In this document: positions 1 to 8,203 of the stretch, one piece after another | Layout of the letters: each line of letters starts with the position of its first letter | Numbering within the stretch: position 1 is the stretch's first letter | Origin: Methanolobus bombayensis | Lineage (GTDB): Archaea; Halobacteriota; Methanosarcinia; Methanosarcinales; Methanosarcinaceae | Reading direction: 5' to 3' | Assembly (NCBI RefSeq): GCF_017873415.1 | Contig: NZ_JAGGKD010000002.1 | Span: forward strand, 310,001-374,000 | Length of the DNA stretch: 64,000 bases | The notes under the pieces: model-generated | What the model saw: only the letters and a program-made list of their open reading frames with translations | Database searches by the model: none | Told to the model about the DNA's origin: nothing | Translations under genes and position numbers: made by a program

Positions 1-1065
1 ATCAATCTTGATGAAGGATTAAGAAGAACAGTACTTGCCGAAAAAACTGATTTTGCCACGACAATGTCATCAAATAACGCTCATCTAATTGACACACAAT
101 TCTCCCTAGTAATTGATGTTACATACCGCTGTAATGGTAATTGTTCATACTGTCAGTGGTCAACTAACCAAGAAGCCAGACTCGATGATGAAACCAATTC
201 CAATATTTTAATTCCAAAAAAGACCATAGAGTCTCTTGATGTTGAAAGGGTTGTACTTTCAGGAGGAGAGCCCCTTATACGCAACGATCTTGAGAAGATA
301 ATTTCATATTATGCACAAACTAATGTCAGATCCATCATCCTCATAACCAACGGACTCATCCTTACAGAAGAAAGACTTGATAGTCTGTTAAGTGCAGGTC
401 TTACAGGAATTACATTTTCACTCGATGGTATTTCAGATAGAGTTGCCTTTGAAGCACGAGGGCTTAGCAAAGAGCAACATGATCTCGTATTAAATAATAT
501 CTCTAAGGTCCTGCAAAGAAGGAAATTGGACGATAATATTGAGATCGGCATTAATGCCGTTATATCAAAAGCGAATCTCGATTCTGAAATAATGAGCAAA
601 CTGGTTGATTTCTGCAATTCTCATTCAGTTGATTGTCTGAAGTTTAATTCTCTTTTTGATGACGGTTTTGTTTCTAAAAATGCACCATGGTTGTTATTGG
701 ACAAAGCAGATGCATCAGAAGTGATCCATATAGGTGAAATGGTTGTTAGAAACTGTCATGTCAAAACCAATCATATAAATTTCTGGACTGCGCTAGCATC
801 TGTTCTTGAAGGAGGAGAGCTGGATGCAACTTCCTGTGGACTGAAGGATCGCCAGGCAATTGCTATAAGAGGAGATCTCAAGTTTTGTTTCTGGAACAAC
901 AATGCAACATACGGCCAAACCTATGATCAGCTGAACATAGAAAATGTGATGCAGGCCAGAAAACGGTTTGCTGAAACAATTCACCTATGCCAAACCGGAG
1001 CTTACTGTTTCTGTCTGCAAAATTTTAATCATCAATGGAGAATGTCAAATGGTAATCACAATTGA
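1..1065 (+). CDS. Radical SAM domain protein (5' end outside window)
   Basis: Radical SAM enzyme that probably binds a 4Fe-4S cluster and cleaves S-adenosylmethionine. The frame is open from base 1, and the first in-window ATG (base 64) has no ribosome binding site, so the true start probably lies upstream. The cluster motif CNGNCSYC (C-x3-C-x2-C) follows a beta strand (VIDVTYR), and the GGEP SAM-binding motif (SGGEPLIRNDL) follows about 45 residues later. A C-terminal group of cysteines (TSCGL, FCFW, CQTGAYCFC) looks like a SPASM/twitch-type auxiliary cluster. Its 3' end overlaps the downstream glycosyltransferase start by 17 bp, so they are co-transcribed. The substrate is unknown. The context (glycosyltransferase, SAM methyltransferase) suggests modification of a surface glycan or a small peptide, which is inference. 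Confidence 0.8.
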   Translation: MNLDEGLRRTVLAEKTDFATTMSSNNAHLIDTQFSLVIDVTYRCNGNCSYCQWSTNQEARLDDETNSNILIPKKTIESLDVERVVLSGGEPLIRNDLEKIISYYAQTNVRSIILITNGLILTEERLDSLLSAGLTGITFSLDGISDRVAFEARGLSKEQHDLVLNNISKVLQRRKLDDNIEIGINAVISKANLDSEIMSKLVDFCNSHSVDCLKFNSLFDDGFVSKNAPWLLLDKADASEVIHIGEMVVRNCHVKTNHINFWTALASVLEGGELDATSCGLKDRQAIAIRGDLKFCFWNNNATYGQTYDQLNIENVMQARKRFAETIHLCQTGAYCFCLQNFNHQWRMSNGNHN

Positions 1066-2155
1066 TGTAGTGATCCCTTCGTATCGTTTAAATGAGAAAT
1101 TCCTGTTACCAATCCTGGAACTTGATAAACCAGATGATTGTAATTTAAATTTCATCCTGATCGCTGACAATCCAGGTATCAAAATACCGGAATCTTTAAA
1201 CCCGTATATCGATCGTGGTGTTCTGTCAATATTCATCAATGAAACAAATTTAGGTGCTCATACCAGCAGGAATGTAGGGATAGACAAGAGTAAAAGTGAA
1301 TGGGTACTGTTCCTTGATGACGATATCGTACCTGATGACAATATTCTATTTGCCTATGTTGAAGCAATACAAAAAGAGGGAGAAGATGTTCCAGGATTTG
1401 TAGGCTTAACAGAATATCCTGCTGCACAGACTATTTTCACAAAAGGTGTTCTTTCAAGTGATATTTTAACATTTTTCATCCTTCCCCGATATTACACTGA
1501 AATGGCATGGGGAGTTACAGCAAACATTCTGATAAAAAGAGATGCAATAAAAGACATCCGTTTTTCAGCATCCTTCCCAAAAAAAGGAGGGGGAGAAGAT
1601 ATCGACTTTTGTCTCAACATAATTTCGGGGTGCAGCAGACGTTTTGTTTGTTTACCATCTGCAAAGGTCACTCATCCCTGGTGGGAAAGTAAAGAAAGTG
1701 CATACAAACGTTTCTTCAGATGGGCTTACGGTGACAGCTTACTGCCTAACAAGCACCCGGAACATAGATACTATAATTTGCCAAATGTCATAGAGTTTAC
1801 TTTTATTGCACTGATGTTTGGAATTGCAGGTTATGCACTGAATATTCACATACCATTGTTACCAGTTGTCTGCGGCATATTTGTTGGTGAGTTTTTTGGA
1901 GAATGGTTGAAACTGGGAATATTGAAGAAAGAATATTCATTATCAAGAGCATTCATCTCTATGACTATCAGAGCTTCTAACGACATGGGCAGATTGATAG
2001 GAAATATTTCAAGGAAAAGAGTTAATGGATTATTTGAAAGGTTCGATTATTTTTGTGATGGAATACATGTGAAACACGAAAAAACGTGGGCCTTGGTCAA
2101 GTTTGTAATGAGTTTGATCTTCATAGTTGTGTTTCTTGGAATTTTAAAAGTCTAA
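1049..2155 (+). CDS. Family 2 glycosyltransferase with C-terminal membrane segments
   Basis: GT-A fold glycosyltransferase. The N-terminus reads IDVVIPSYRLNEKF, followed by NLGAHTSRNVGI and the metal-binding acidic motif FLDDDIVPD, typical of GT2 enzymes using nucleotide-sugar donors. An acceptor-side motif (GGGEDIDFCL) corresponds to the ED element of GT2 active sites. Two hydrophobic stretches near residues 250-290 and one at the extreme C-terminus suggest membrane attachment. The start at 1049 is chosen because GGAG lies about 8 bp upstream and the protein then begins directly at the first beta strand; an earlier in-frame ATG at 968 would add 27 non-homologous residues inside the upstream gene. 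It likely transfers sugars in cell-surface polysaccharide or glycoprotein synthesis; donor and acceptor cannot be read from sequence. Confidence 0.85.
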   Translation: MVITIDVVIPSYRLNEKFLLPILELDKPDDCNLNFILIADNPGIKIPESLNPYIDRGVLSIFINETNLGAHTSRNVGIDKSKSEWVLFLDDDIVPDDNILFAYVEAIQKEGEDVPGFVGLTEYPAAQTIFTKGVLSSDILTFFILPRYYTEMAWGVTANILIKRDAIKDIRFSASFPKKGGGEDIDFCLNIISGCSRRFVCLPSAKVTHPWWESKESAYKRFFRWAYGDSLLPNKHPEHRYYNLPNVIEFTFIALMFGIAGYALNIHIPLLPVVCGIFVGEFFGEWLKLGILKKEYSLSRAFISMTIRASNDMGRLIGNISRKRVNGLFERFDYFCDGIHVKHEKTWALVKFVMSLIFIVVFLGILKV

Positions 2156-2167
2156 TCGGGGTTTAAC

Positions 2168-3412
2168 ATGCAAGACGTAAAATTCAGATTGAAGGATTTT
2201 ATTAAAAATGAAAAGATAATGGATGCTGTTGTCCTCCTTGATGAAAAGCTCAAATACGACAAAGAATTTTTGTTGCTAAGATCTTTATTATGGGAATACT
2301 TAAGCGATATGGATTCCGCATGCAGAGACGTGCGAAACTATGAGGGTACAAATCATTTCATAAAAGACATAACATATGCAAGGATCTTGTCAAAGCTTGG
2401 TTATGTCGATAAAGCCAGAACTGTTCTGACCAATTACTCTCTGCTCAACAGCAGTGGAACTCAAGTTGATCCAGAAGGTATTCCATACTCGCAAGGAATT
2501 GTCTACAGATCATTTGACATGGAAAGGTTAGGTTATAGTAATTTCAGTGATTTCAAGGAACTATCAGAAGACACTCCATTTTTCTATTCATTAGCAGACA
2601 CACTGTTGGTTTTAGGTGCATATCAGACCTTGAAAATGGCACTGGAACAAAAAAGATCTGGTCTTTTTGACCTGCTGGAGAATTTGAGCACCTATGACAG
2701 GTTACCACCTGCTGAGGATCTGGAATCCAATAAACCCTATGTCAGATCTGCACTTGAAAATGTGCGTGGGTGGCTATCAATTGAAGAAGGTTTACTACTA
2801 CAAGAACTTGCAAAACAGGTTTGTGACTCTGCTCAAATAGTAGAAATAGGATCGTTCCAGGGAAGATCAGCGATATGCTTAGCTTCTGGTATCAATGATA
2901 ATGGTACAAAGCTCCATTCGGTAGATCCTCATTTTGGAATTGAAGCTTATGGAAAAAAAGATTCTTTTGACCATCTACAGGAGAACATCAAAGCAAGGAA
3001 ATTGGATACTCATGTAGAGTATATCGTTAAAGAGTCATTGACTGCAGCAAACGAGTGGGAGAAGACAAATATTGGCTTGCTCTTTATTGATGCTTTACAT
3101 GACTATGATAACGTGAAAGCGGATTTTGAATCCTGGTCAAAATACATCTTAGATGGAGGATATTTGCTATTCCATGATTCAGTTCAGTCTGGAGTAAATA
3201 AGCTGTTATTAGAAATACTGAATGAAGAAAGTCCATTTGAGCCATTGGGACTTCGGGATTCACTGTTCGTCTTTCAAAAAACAGGTATGATTGACGAAAA
3301 AAAGAGGTCTTTCTTTGTGGATTACCTGCAGAGCAAAGGACAAGATTTTGAAAATTGGTATCAAAGAGACCGGCGTAATGTGCTGTTTTTTGCTGATCAG
3401 GTGTTAGACTAA
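2168..3412 (+). CDS. Class I SAM-dependent methyltransferase with N-terminal helical domain
   Basis: The C-terminal half is a Methyltransf_24/CmcI-type Rossmann methyltransferase: motif I VEIGSFQGRSAICLA, acidic motif II HSVDPHFG, and LLFIDALHDYDNVKADFESW followed by GGYLLFHDS. The N-terminal about 190 residues are helical and resemble degenerate TPR units. GGGG lies 8 bp before the ATG, and the gene begins 12 bp after the glycosyltransferase stop, so it is the third gene of the radical SAM operon. It probably methylates a sugar or other small molecule made by the same operon; the exact substrate is unknown. Confidence 0.8.
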   Translation: MQDVKFRLKDFIKNEKIMDAVVLLDEKLKYDKEFLLLRSLLWEYLSDMDSACRDVRNYEGTNHFIKDITYARILSKLGYVDKARTVLTNYSLLNSSGTQVDPEGIPYSQGIVYRSFDMERLGYSNFSDFKELSEDTPFFYSLADTLLVLGAYQTLKMALEQKRSGLFDLLENLSTYDRLPPAEDLESNKPYVRSALENVRGWLSIEEGLLLQELAKQVCDSAQIVEIGSFQGRSAICLASGINDNGTKLHSVDPHFGIEAYGKKDSFDHLQENIKARKLDTHVEYIVKESLTAANEWEKTNIGLLFIDALHDYDNVKADFESWSKYILDGGYLLFHDSVQSGVNKLLLEILNEESPFEPLGLRDSLFVFQKTGMIDEKKRSFFVDYLQSKGQDFENWYQRDRRNVLFFADQVLD

Positions 3413-3423
3413 AAATAATATTT

Positions 3424-3517
3424 GTATCTGCATAGTTCAATAGCTATCATCGTGGAATGTGCTGCCTGTGACGGGATGATTGTGTTGTTTTTAGTTATGC
3501 AGAAATGACGACGGGTT
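3424..3517 (+). repeat. CAACGG repeat element, copy 1
   Basis: About 95 bp closely matching 8101-8200, running from TATCTGCAT through GGGATGATTGTGTTG to a downstream TTTATG/ATTATG. In one frame it reads a hydrophobic stretch, then E-C-A-A-C-D-G-M-I-V-L-F. Relative to copy 2 one T is missing near 3434, which breaks the upstream frame, so this copy probably does not express the peptide. It lies directly after the methyltransferase gene. Confidence 0.6.
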
Positions 3518-3616
3518 TATGTTTCATTGTTTTTCCTTTTAATTATTCTGTAGACTTTTTAAAGGCACATTTATTTTACAATTGGCTTAATATATTATTA
3601 CTGTTTATCTGTACAT

Positions 3617-4741
3617 ATGATTAACAAGTCTGAGCTCCAAAAATTCTTTCTCCTGGAAAATGATCAAGATTTATTCGAAAAGGCTCTTCGTCCCCGGTCA
3701 TGTGGAGGAAATGCAGAGTTCGAACAGCTCGCACTATACGGAGATTCCGTAATCAACATGCATCTGTACAATTATTTCATTGACAGAGGATGGATGCTGA
3801 AAGGGCAGATCAATGGGTACAAAGAAACGATACATAAAGAATCAGTAATTAAAGTATTTGCAGAGGAATTTTTAGGTATTCAGGCATTTATGCATCCCTT
3901 GGACAGAACGTATAGTCCAGAAGAAAGAGATTTGGCCGAATCCTTCGAAGCATTGCTTGGTGCAGCTTTTAAGGAGAATGGACTTGATGCATGCAAACCA
4001 ATTGTTTATCGTTTCATTGATTTTACTCTGGAAGAGCAAAAAAAGTTGCAGGAACAAGATGTCTTTGACCCTTCGCAAAACTACAAGGGAAAGTTGCTTG
4101 AGTTGTTCCAAGCTGAACATTTAGAGAAACCTGTGATTGAACCTAAAGAAGAATTGTTACCAAATGGAAGGAAGGCTTACCAGTTCATCGGAAATATTTG
4201 TTTTAAGGGTGTACCATATGAGGTTTGTACTTCTCAATATTCAGAGACGAAGAAGGCAGAACAAGAGGCTTCTTATATAGCTCTTTGCAGGATATCAAGG
4301 GAAAATCCCGAGTACGGAAGGTTTGATCCTGCACTTGACACCCAATTAGTAGAAGAAGTTTCAATCAAACCAAAAGCATCTCTCGATTGCGAAGAGCTTG
4401 TTTTCTATAGAATGCATTCTGAGACCAAGAAAGAAGTAAGTACCGGCAACGGGGAACTGCTTGTGGACTGGGCAAACCGCAAGGCAAAAAAAGATGCACT
4501 CCGGATGTTAATTCTACTCAGCGGCAGACTCACTGATGTGAGTACAACCTGTTGGCTTTGCGAGACCATTGAAGGGGGATTATTGTGCTTGATCAATTTA
4601 AGGCTGGGAGATGAGATGTATTTTGCATTTGGAACCGGGTCCAGTAATACACAAGCTAAAAAGAACGCAGGGAAAAATATGATGGTGCAATCCAATGTCA
4701 TTCACTGGATTGAGGAGCATTATGCCGGTAAATCAATCTAA
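3617..4741 (+). CDS. RNase III-like protein with double-stranded RNA-binding domains
   Basis: Residues 20-135 match the RNase III fold: FEQLALYGDS corresponds to the ERLEFLGDS signature and LAESFEALLGAAF to the DxFEALLGA signature. Residues about 155-225 form a classic dsRBD ending in ETKKAEQEASYIAL. The C-terminal region (about 250-370) contains a second, diverged dsRBD-like segment ending TQAKKNAGKNMM. Of the canonical acidic residues, E36, D43 and E111 are kept, but the second Glu of the signature is Ala39 and the Asp of the second motif is Glu108, so cleavage activity may be weak or lost. At 374 residues it is longer than bacterial RNase III (about 230). RNase III is sporadic in archaea. 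It stands alone, with its own AT-rich promoter region. Confidence 0.75.
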   Translation: MINKSELQKFFLLENDQDLFEKALRPRSCGGNAEFEQLALYGDSVINMHLYNYFIDRGWMLKGQINGYKETIHKESVIKVFAEEFLGIQAFMHPLDRTYSPEERDLAESFEALLGAAFKENGLDACKPIVYRFIDFTLEEQKKLQEQDVFDPSQNYKGKLLELFQAEHLEKPVIEPKEELLPNGRKAYQFIGNICFKGVPYEVCTSQYSETKKAEQEASYIALCRISRENPEYGRFDPALDTQLVEEVSIKPKASLDCEELVFYRMHSETKKEVSTGNGELLVDWANRKAKKDALRMLILLSGRLTDVSTTCWLCETIEGGLLCLINLRLGDEMYFAFGTGSSNTQAKKNAGKNMMVQSNVIHWIEEHYAGKSI

Positions 4742-5173
4742 TATTTAATTTTCAATTGTATCGGAGATTATGATGCTCTTCTAGCAAAGTGTGAGTCCTC
4801 CTCGAAGAGGTTCCCAGCTTGAAAGAATGAAATTGGATTATTTTGAGCCAAATAATGCCCCATTAATCTGGTTCAATAATGACTCAAAATTTGATTTTGT
4901 CGTATTAGAAATGTTTGATTTTACTTTATTGCGTCTTTCGTAGAATTCCTTTGCATGGATTAATTTGCTATTGTGTCCATTCAATTTCTGAGAATTAGGT
5001 ACATTCTCTTTGTTATCATCGTTATTGTTTTTCAAAATCAATATCCTAATATAAAATCAACAACATTATATTCCTAAAGTATTTTAAAACTTGATGATTT
5101 TAGCTATTATGGAGTATGTAAGTGCAATCTAGTAAAAACTTATGTAAAAATTTATATTAAAGTGAGTTTTAGC
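4742..5173. other. Intergenic region, no convincing gene
   Basis: About 430 bp between the RNase III-like gene and the zinc-finger gene. A minus-strand TTG-started frame of 67 residues (4838-5041) exists but is low-complexity (Asn/Lys-rich) and has only a weak upstream signal, so I do not call it. The last 100 bp are very AT-rich and probably hold the zinc-finger gene promoter. Confidence 0.4.
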
Positions 5174-5854
5174 ATGAGAAACTGTAAGTGTGGAACGCAG
5201 TTAGATTCTAAAGGATACTGTCATCACTGTCAGCAGTATATAGTCTCCTATAAGAATAAGACTGATTTTGAAGAATGTAGTATTTGCAATAAGCGTTTTA
5301 GAGATTTTTCAGACTATATGGATCATCTCAAAAATCATCCAAAATGTGATTATTGCCAGGAAAGATTCCTCTCAGAAGATGCACTAAAAAAACATATTGA
5401 ATCTAATCATAAATGTCCTATATGCAATGAATACTATTGCTCAGTTTCAAAACACCTTGTCATGGCGCATCCTTATTGTGAGTTATGTGAAAAGAGATTT
5501 TTAAATTGGGATATTTTTAAAGAACACATGAAGGATCATCCAAAATGTGAGTATTGTGGAAATAATTTCCAGGACAAGATACATCTTGATTCTCATATAC
5601 TAGAAAAACATCAGTGTCACGTGTGTAACCAATATTTTAGTAATGTTGGAGAGCACATCCGTGAGCAACATCCATTCTGTAACATATGCATTCAGTATTT
5701 TTTTGATGAAAAATCTTATGAGCAACACAATCTGCAGGAACATACACATCAATGTACCTATTGTGACAAAATTTTCAAGCTCAAGGCAAACTTAGAAGAA
5801 CATAAATCAAATAGTCATAATGTGGTCAATCCGTGGAGAAGAATTGAGTCATGA
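5174..5854 (+). CDS. Poly-C2H2 zinc-finger protein (eight fingers plus a zinc ribbon)
   Basis: After an N-terminal zinc ribbon (CKCG...CHHC) there are eight consecutive C-x2-C...H-x3/4-H fingers, beginning CSIC, CDYC, CPIC, CELC, CEYC, CHVC, CNIC and CTYC. Fingers 1-3 and 4-6 form a duplicated three-finger unit of about 67 residues, sharing the HPKC(D/E)YC and C-x2-CNxY(Y/F) junctions; fingers 7-8 are a partial third unit. Such arrays bind nucleic acid or mediate protein contacts. Multi-finger C2H2 proteins are common in eukaryotes but rare in archaea. ATG 5174 is preferred over GTG 5162 because GTGA lies 8 bp upstream, but the choice is uncertain. The C-terminus runs 35 bp into a DUF429 remnant, implying a recombination junction. 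Target unknown. Confidence 0.8.
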   Translation: MRNCKCGTQLDSKGYCHHCQQYIVSYKNKTDFEECSICNKRFRDFSDYMDHLKNHPKCDYCQERFLSEDALKKHIESNHKCPICNEYYCSVSKHLVMAHPYCELCEKRFLNWDIFKEHMKDHPKCEYCGNNFQDKIHLDSHILEKHQCHVCNQYFSNVGEHIREQHPFCNICIQYFFDEKSYEQHNLQEHTHQCTYCDKIFKLKANLEEHKSNSHNVVNPWRRIES

Positions 5855-6260
5855 ACTGGAATCGATGAATTTTTGTCAGAATCCCCACCTTGCTCAATTT
5901 GAAGAACAAAGGAAATTCTTTGAGGTTTACCCTCATCCAGCAATAGTCGTGCTATTTGATATGGATAGAATCTTGCAATACAAACAGAAATCCGGTCGAA
6001 GCTATGATACAATAAGGGAAGCATTTCAAACTTATCAATCAAAAATAAAAGCTCTTAAAGGGTTGAATTCATCTCTAGCTCTTAATGATGTTCTCGATGT
6101 AGAAGTAAATGGTTTAAAAGGAAAGAACCTTAAAGCCTATGAAGATACTCTGGATGCTGTTTTCTGTTCCTACCTGGCATATTATACATGGGCCAACCCG
6201 CAAAATTGTCATGTTTTTGGCAATATGGAAGAAGGATACATTTGCACACCTATCCAATAG
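5820..6260 (+). pseudogene. DUF429 (RNase H-fold predicted nuclease), N-terminally truncated
   Basis: The 146-residue frame corresponds to the C-terminal part of DUF429 proteins: EVYPHPAIVVLF, a LKYK-like segment, then YEDTLDAVFCSYLAYY and FGNMEEGYICTP, close to the family's DALxCAxxAY and GDxEEGYIxxP motifs. The N-terminal about 100 residues, including the GVDxCKxGW strand with the first catalytic Asp, are missing. The frame begins inside the zinc-finger gene on another frame, which fits a deletion or recombination junction near 5815. Probably non-functional; a shortened product cannot be excluded. Confidence 0.6.
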
Positions 6261-6345
6261 TATTCTGAAGATTGGTTCGATGTGGTATTGTTTGGAGATG
6301 ATACTTATAGTAAACCATATAAACATTAAGTAAAAAGTAAGATTT

Positions 6346-6639
6346 ATGGTTTCAGAATTACAAAAGAAAATAGAGGCAAAAAGAAAACAGAAACTGCAGG
6401 CAGATTCAAAGAAAATACGCAATATTTCCGGTTTCACTTCTGATGAAATTATGGAACATTACATTCCAAAAACAAAAAACATTAGTTGGTATCAAACAAA
6501 TTGCATTGGAATTGATGAGATACCCGAAAAAGCAGTTAATGGACATCGCGGAGGAACACCATTCTATACAAAGGATAAGAAAATTATGAGGTCTGGTGAT
6601 TCAACATGGTATCAACTAGATATAAAGCCTTTTAAGTAA
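6346..6639 (+). CDS. Hypothetical small basic protein
   Basis: 97 residues with a Lys-rich, probably helical N-terminus (VSELQKKIEAKRKQK) and a C-terminal half rich in aromatic residues (ISWYQTNC, TPFYTKDKK, STWYQLDIKPFK). No family recognised and no transmembrane segment or cysteine motif. The upstream Shine-Dalgarno is weak. It follows the DUF429 remnant on the same strand and is convergent with the next gene. Confidence 0.45.
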   Translation: MVSELQKKIEAKRKQKLQADSKKIRNISGFTSDEIMEHYIPKTKNISWYQTNCIGIDEIPEKAVNGHRGGTPFYTKDKKIMRSGDSTWYQLDIKPFK

Positions 6640-6650
6640 CATCGAATACA

Positions 6651-7121
6651 TCATTTTTTTATTATAGATACATTTTTATTAGTATTCACATGATTCAATA
6701 AGTTTGCATATATTTCATTAGTCTTCAGCGGATGATAGTCAGAATAGTGTACACTTATGTCTTTTCTGGATATTCGATATCCAAGAATTTCCTTTAATAT
6801 TTTACTTGCTGCACTTCCCCGACATGAGTGGAAATTTGCTTGATATGTAGCCCATTTCCCAAATTTATAAAATAAGCCACTACTAAAAACAAAAGGTTTG
6901 TTTTGCTCAAGCGGTTCAACAATGTACTTAAACACTTCCCTACTAATGTCTTGTGCAGGTGAAAACTGTGGGCAGTCATCTCCAAGGAATTTTTCGAAAT
7001 ATTCTAACAACGTATCTTTTTTGTTCCCAATATCAGTGACAACTAAAAAATTTCTATCATCGAGAGATAATGTATACGTCACTTCACCGTTTTTTATATT
7101 ACATTGATTTGTCTCATTCAT
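6651..7121 (-). CDS. Hypothetical protein
   Basis: 156 residues, not recognised. ATG 7121 is chosen over the upstream TTG 7139 because GGAG lies 8 bp before it. It reads as a soluble alpha/beta protein: an N-terminal beta-rich part (EVTYTLSLDDRNFLVVTDIG) then a mixed helical part (KASKILKEILGYRISRKDI). No catalytic motif is evident. It sits among accessory fragments and converges with the gene at 6346. Confidence 0.5.
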   Translation of the reverse strand: MNETNQCNIKNGEVTYTLSLDDRNFLVVTDIGNKKDTLLEYFEKFLGDDCPQFSPAQDISREVFKYIVEPLEQNKPFVFSSGLFYKFGKWATYQANFHSCRGSAASKILKEILGYRISRKDISVHYSDYHPLKTNEIYANLLNHVNTNKNVSIIKK

Positions 7122-7203
7122 ATTTATTCTCCATGTCAAAAAAGGGATTATACTTCCATTACATGACAGAAACCAGACACAAAACTATTATTATCATTTG
7201 GTC

Positions 7204-7395
7204 TTATTTGAAATGTACGACTCGGTATGCAGACCTTTGAAATTGCGCATTACCAATAAAAGAGCAAACACGAATAACTCTGTCAGGAGCAATTTCATAA
7301 CTACTTTCATTTAAAGGAGTACTATTGTAGGAATAGATACCTTGAACCCATTCACAGACATTTCCGTACATATCATTCACCCAAAGACTACCCAC
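7204..7395 (-). pseudogene. C-terminal fragment of a formylglycine-generating enzyme (FGE/sulfatase-modifying) domain protein
   Basis: The frame reads VNDMYGNVCEWVQ, then DRVIRVCSF and RSAYRVVHF, matching the terminal part of FGE-sulfatase domains (NDMxGNVWEWxxD, RVxRGGSW, RxAxR). The two substitutions W to C (CEW) and GGSW to CSF sit at usually conserved positions. Only about 60 of the about 250 family residues remain, and the 5' part overlaps the end of the membrane-protein gene at 7377, so this is a decayed remnant. Confidence 0.6.
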
Positions 7396-7562
7396 ATTAT
7401 AAGTCCAATAACACAGCCAAATATAAACACTACTACAAAATAACTTGCTATAGTACCAAGCATACCAAGTGAAATGCCCTCCAAAGATGCTATTGCGGCC
7501 CTCAAAGCTAGCATTATTGAAATTCCAACAATCATAACAATTATGTCAGATGCAGATCCCAT
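7377..7562 (-). CDS. Small two-helix membrane protein
   Basis: 61 residues with two hydrophobic helices (about residues 6-24 and 36-60) joined by a short loop (RAAIASLEGISLGM). ATG 7562 is preceded by GAGGTG at about 5 bp, a strong ribosome binding site that decides the start. It lies 45 bp downstream of the DUF6508-like gene on the same strand, so the two probably form an operon. Function unknown. Confidence 0.55.
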   Translation of the reverse strand: MGSASDIIVMIVGISIMLALRAAIASLEGISLGMLGTIASYFVVVFIFGCVIGLIMWVVFG

Positions 7563-7607
7563 TGAAAGCACCTCTATTTTGCCCTCATCTGGCAAGTCCT
7601 ACGAGAG

Positions 7608-8042
7608 TCATGCTTCAGCATTTTCATCACTCTCTTTCAATAGTTGTGCTGCACGGTGACAGATACCAGTAATTAGCCCTGTCTCAAAGCAATCGGCAAT
7701 TGCTCCATCACAGAATCGTTCGCCTCGGATGATTGCTGTGAGTATGCGTGCCAGTTGTTCAGGTGTGGCTTTATTCAGAGCATCAGGATTATTGCGAAGC
7801 TGCTCAGCCTCTGGTGTTCCCATCCATGTAGGCCAGTCAAATCCGTTAAGCACCCAACCATACTCACGTGATATTTTAAGGAACTCCAAGGCAACCACTG
7901 AGAAACAATAATATGGCATCTCCATCACACCGGGATGTACTTCTTTGGGTTCGCTCCAGTGACCAAAGCTGAATTCAGGATCTTCAAACATCGGCAGGAA
8001 TGCCACCAGTGCCTGCAAGCGTTCACTCAAATCGTCTGTCAT
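7608..8042 (-). CDS. DUF6508-like protein
   Basis: 144 residues. The C-terminal segment ARILTAIIRGERFCDGAIADCFETGLITGI resembles DUF6508 (LTAIxRGERFxxGxIAxxxExGxL) - the family assignment is from memory of the motif. GAGGGTGA lies immediately upstream of the ATG. Soluble, no enzymatic motif seen. Probably co-transcribed with the small membrane protein at 7377; divergent from the CAACGG element at 8075. Confidence 0.6.
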   Translation of the reverse strand: MTDDLSERLQALVAFLPMFEDPEFSFGHWSEPKEVHPGVMEMPYYCFSVVALEFLKISREYGWVLNGFDWPTWMGTPEAEQLRNNPDALNKATPEQLARILTAIIRGERFCDGAIADCFETGLITGICHRAAQLLKESDENAEA

Positions 8043-8074
8043 GGTTCACCCTCAACAATTATATGTCTTAATAT

Positions 8075-8170
8075 ATGCGTTCTGGGTTATCCGTTTTTAG
8101 TATCTGCATTAGTTCAATAGTTATCATCATGGACTGTGCCGCCTGCGGCGGGATGATTGTGTTGTTCTAA
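8075..8170 (+). CDS. Putative 31-residue CxxC membrane micropeptide (CAACGG element, copy 2)
   Basis: ATG 8075 opens a 31-codon frame ending TAA 8170. The predicted peptide is hydrophobic throughout (ISSIVIIM, MIVLF) around a central DCAACGG. Comparison with copies at 3424, 58771 and 60150 shows several synonymous differences (GCT/GCC, TGT/TGC, ATC/ATT, TTT/TTC) while the hydrophobic-CxxC-GG pattern is kept, which favours coding. Against it: no clear ribosome binding site, and GCCGCCTGCGGCGG is identical in three copies and can fold as a hairpin, so an RNA or DNA role is possible. Confidence 0.35.
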   Translation: MRSGLSVFSICISSIVIIMDCAACGGMIVLF

Positions 8171-8200
8171 GTAAAACAGAGTGGCGAACAGGATTATGAG
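8101..8200 (+). repeat. CAACGG repeat element, copy 2
   Basis: Similar to 3424-3517 over about 95 bp. The similarity extends past the peptide stop (AGTxAxxCAGAxxxxCGAxxxGxTTATG), so the repeated unit is larger than the possible peptide. Contains the GC-rich core GCCGCCTGCGGCGG at 8139-8152. Confidence 0.6.
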
Positions 8201-8203
8201 TTC

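Noticed and set aside
4838-5041. 67-residue minus-strand frame
   Set aside because: Low-complexity Asn/Lys composition with a weak TTG start.
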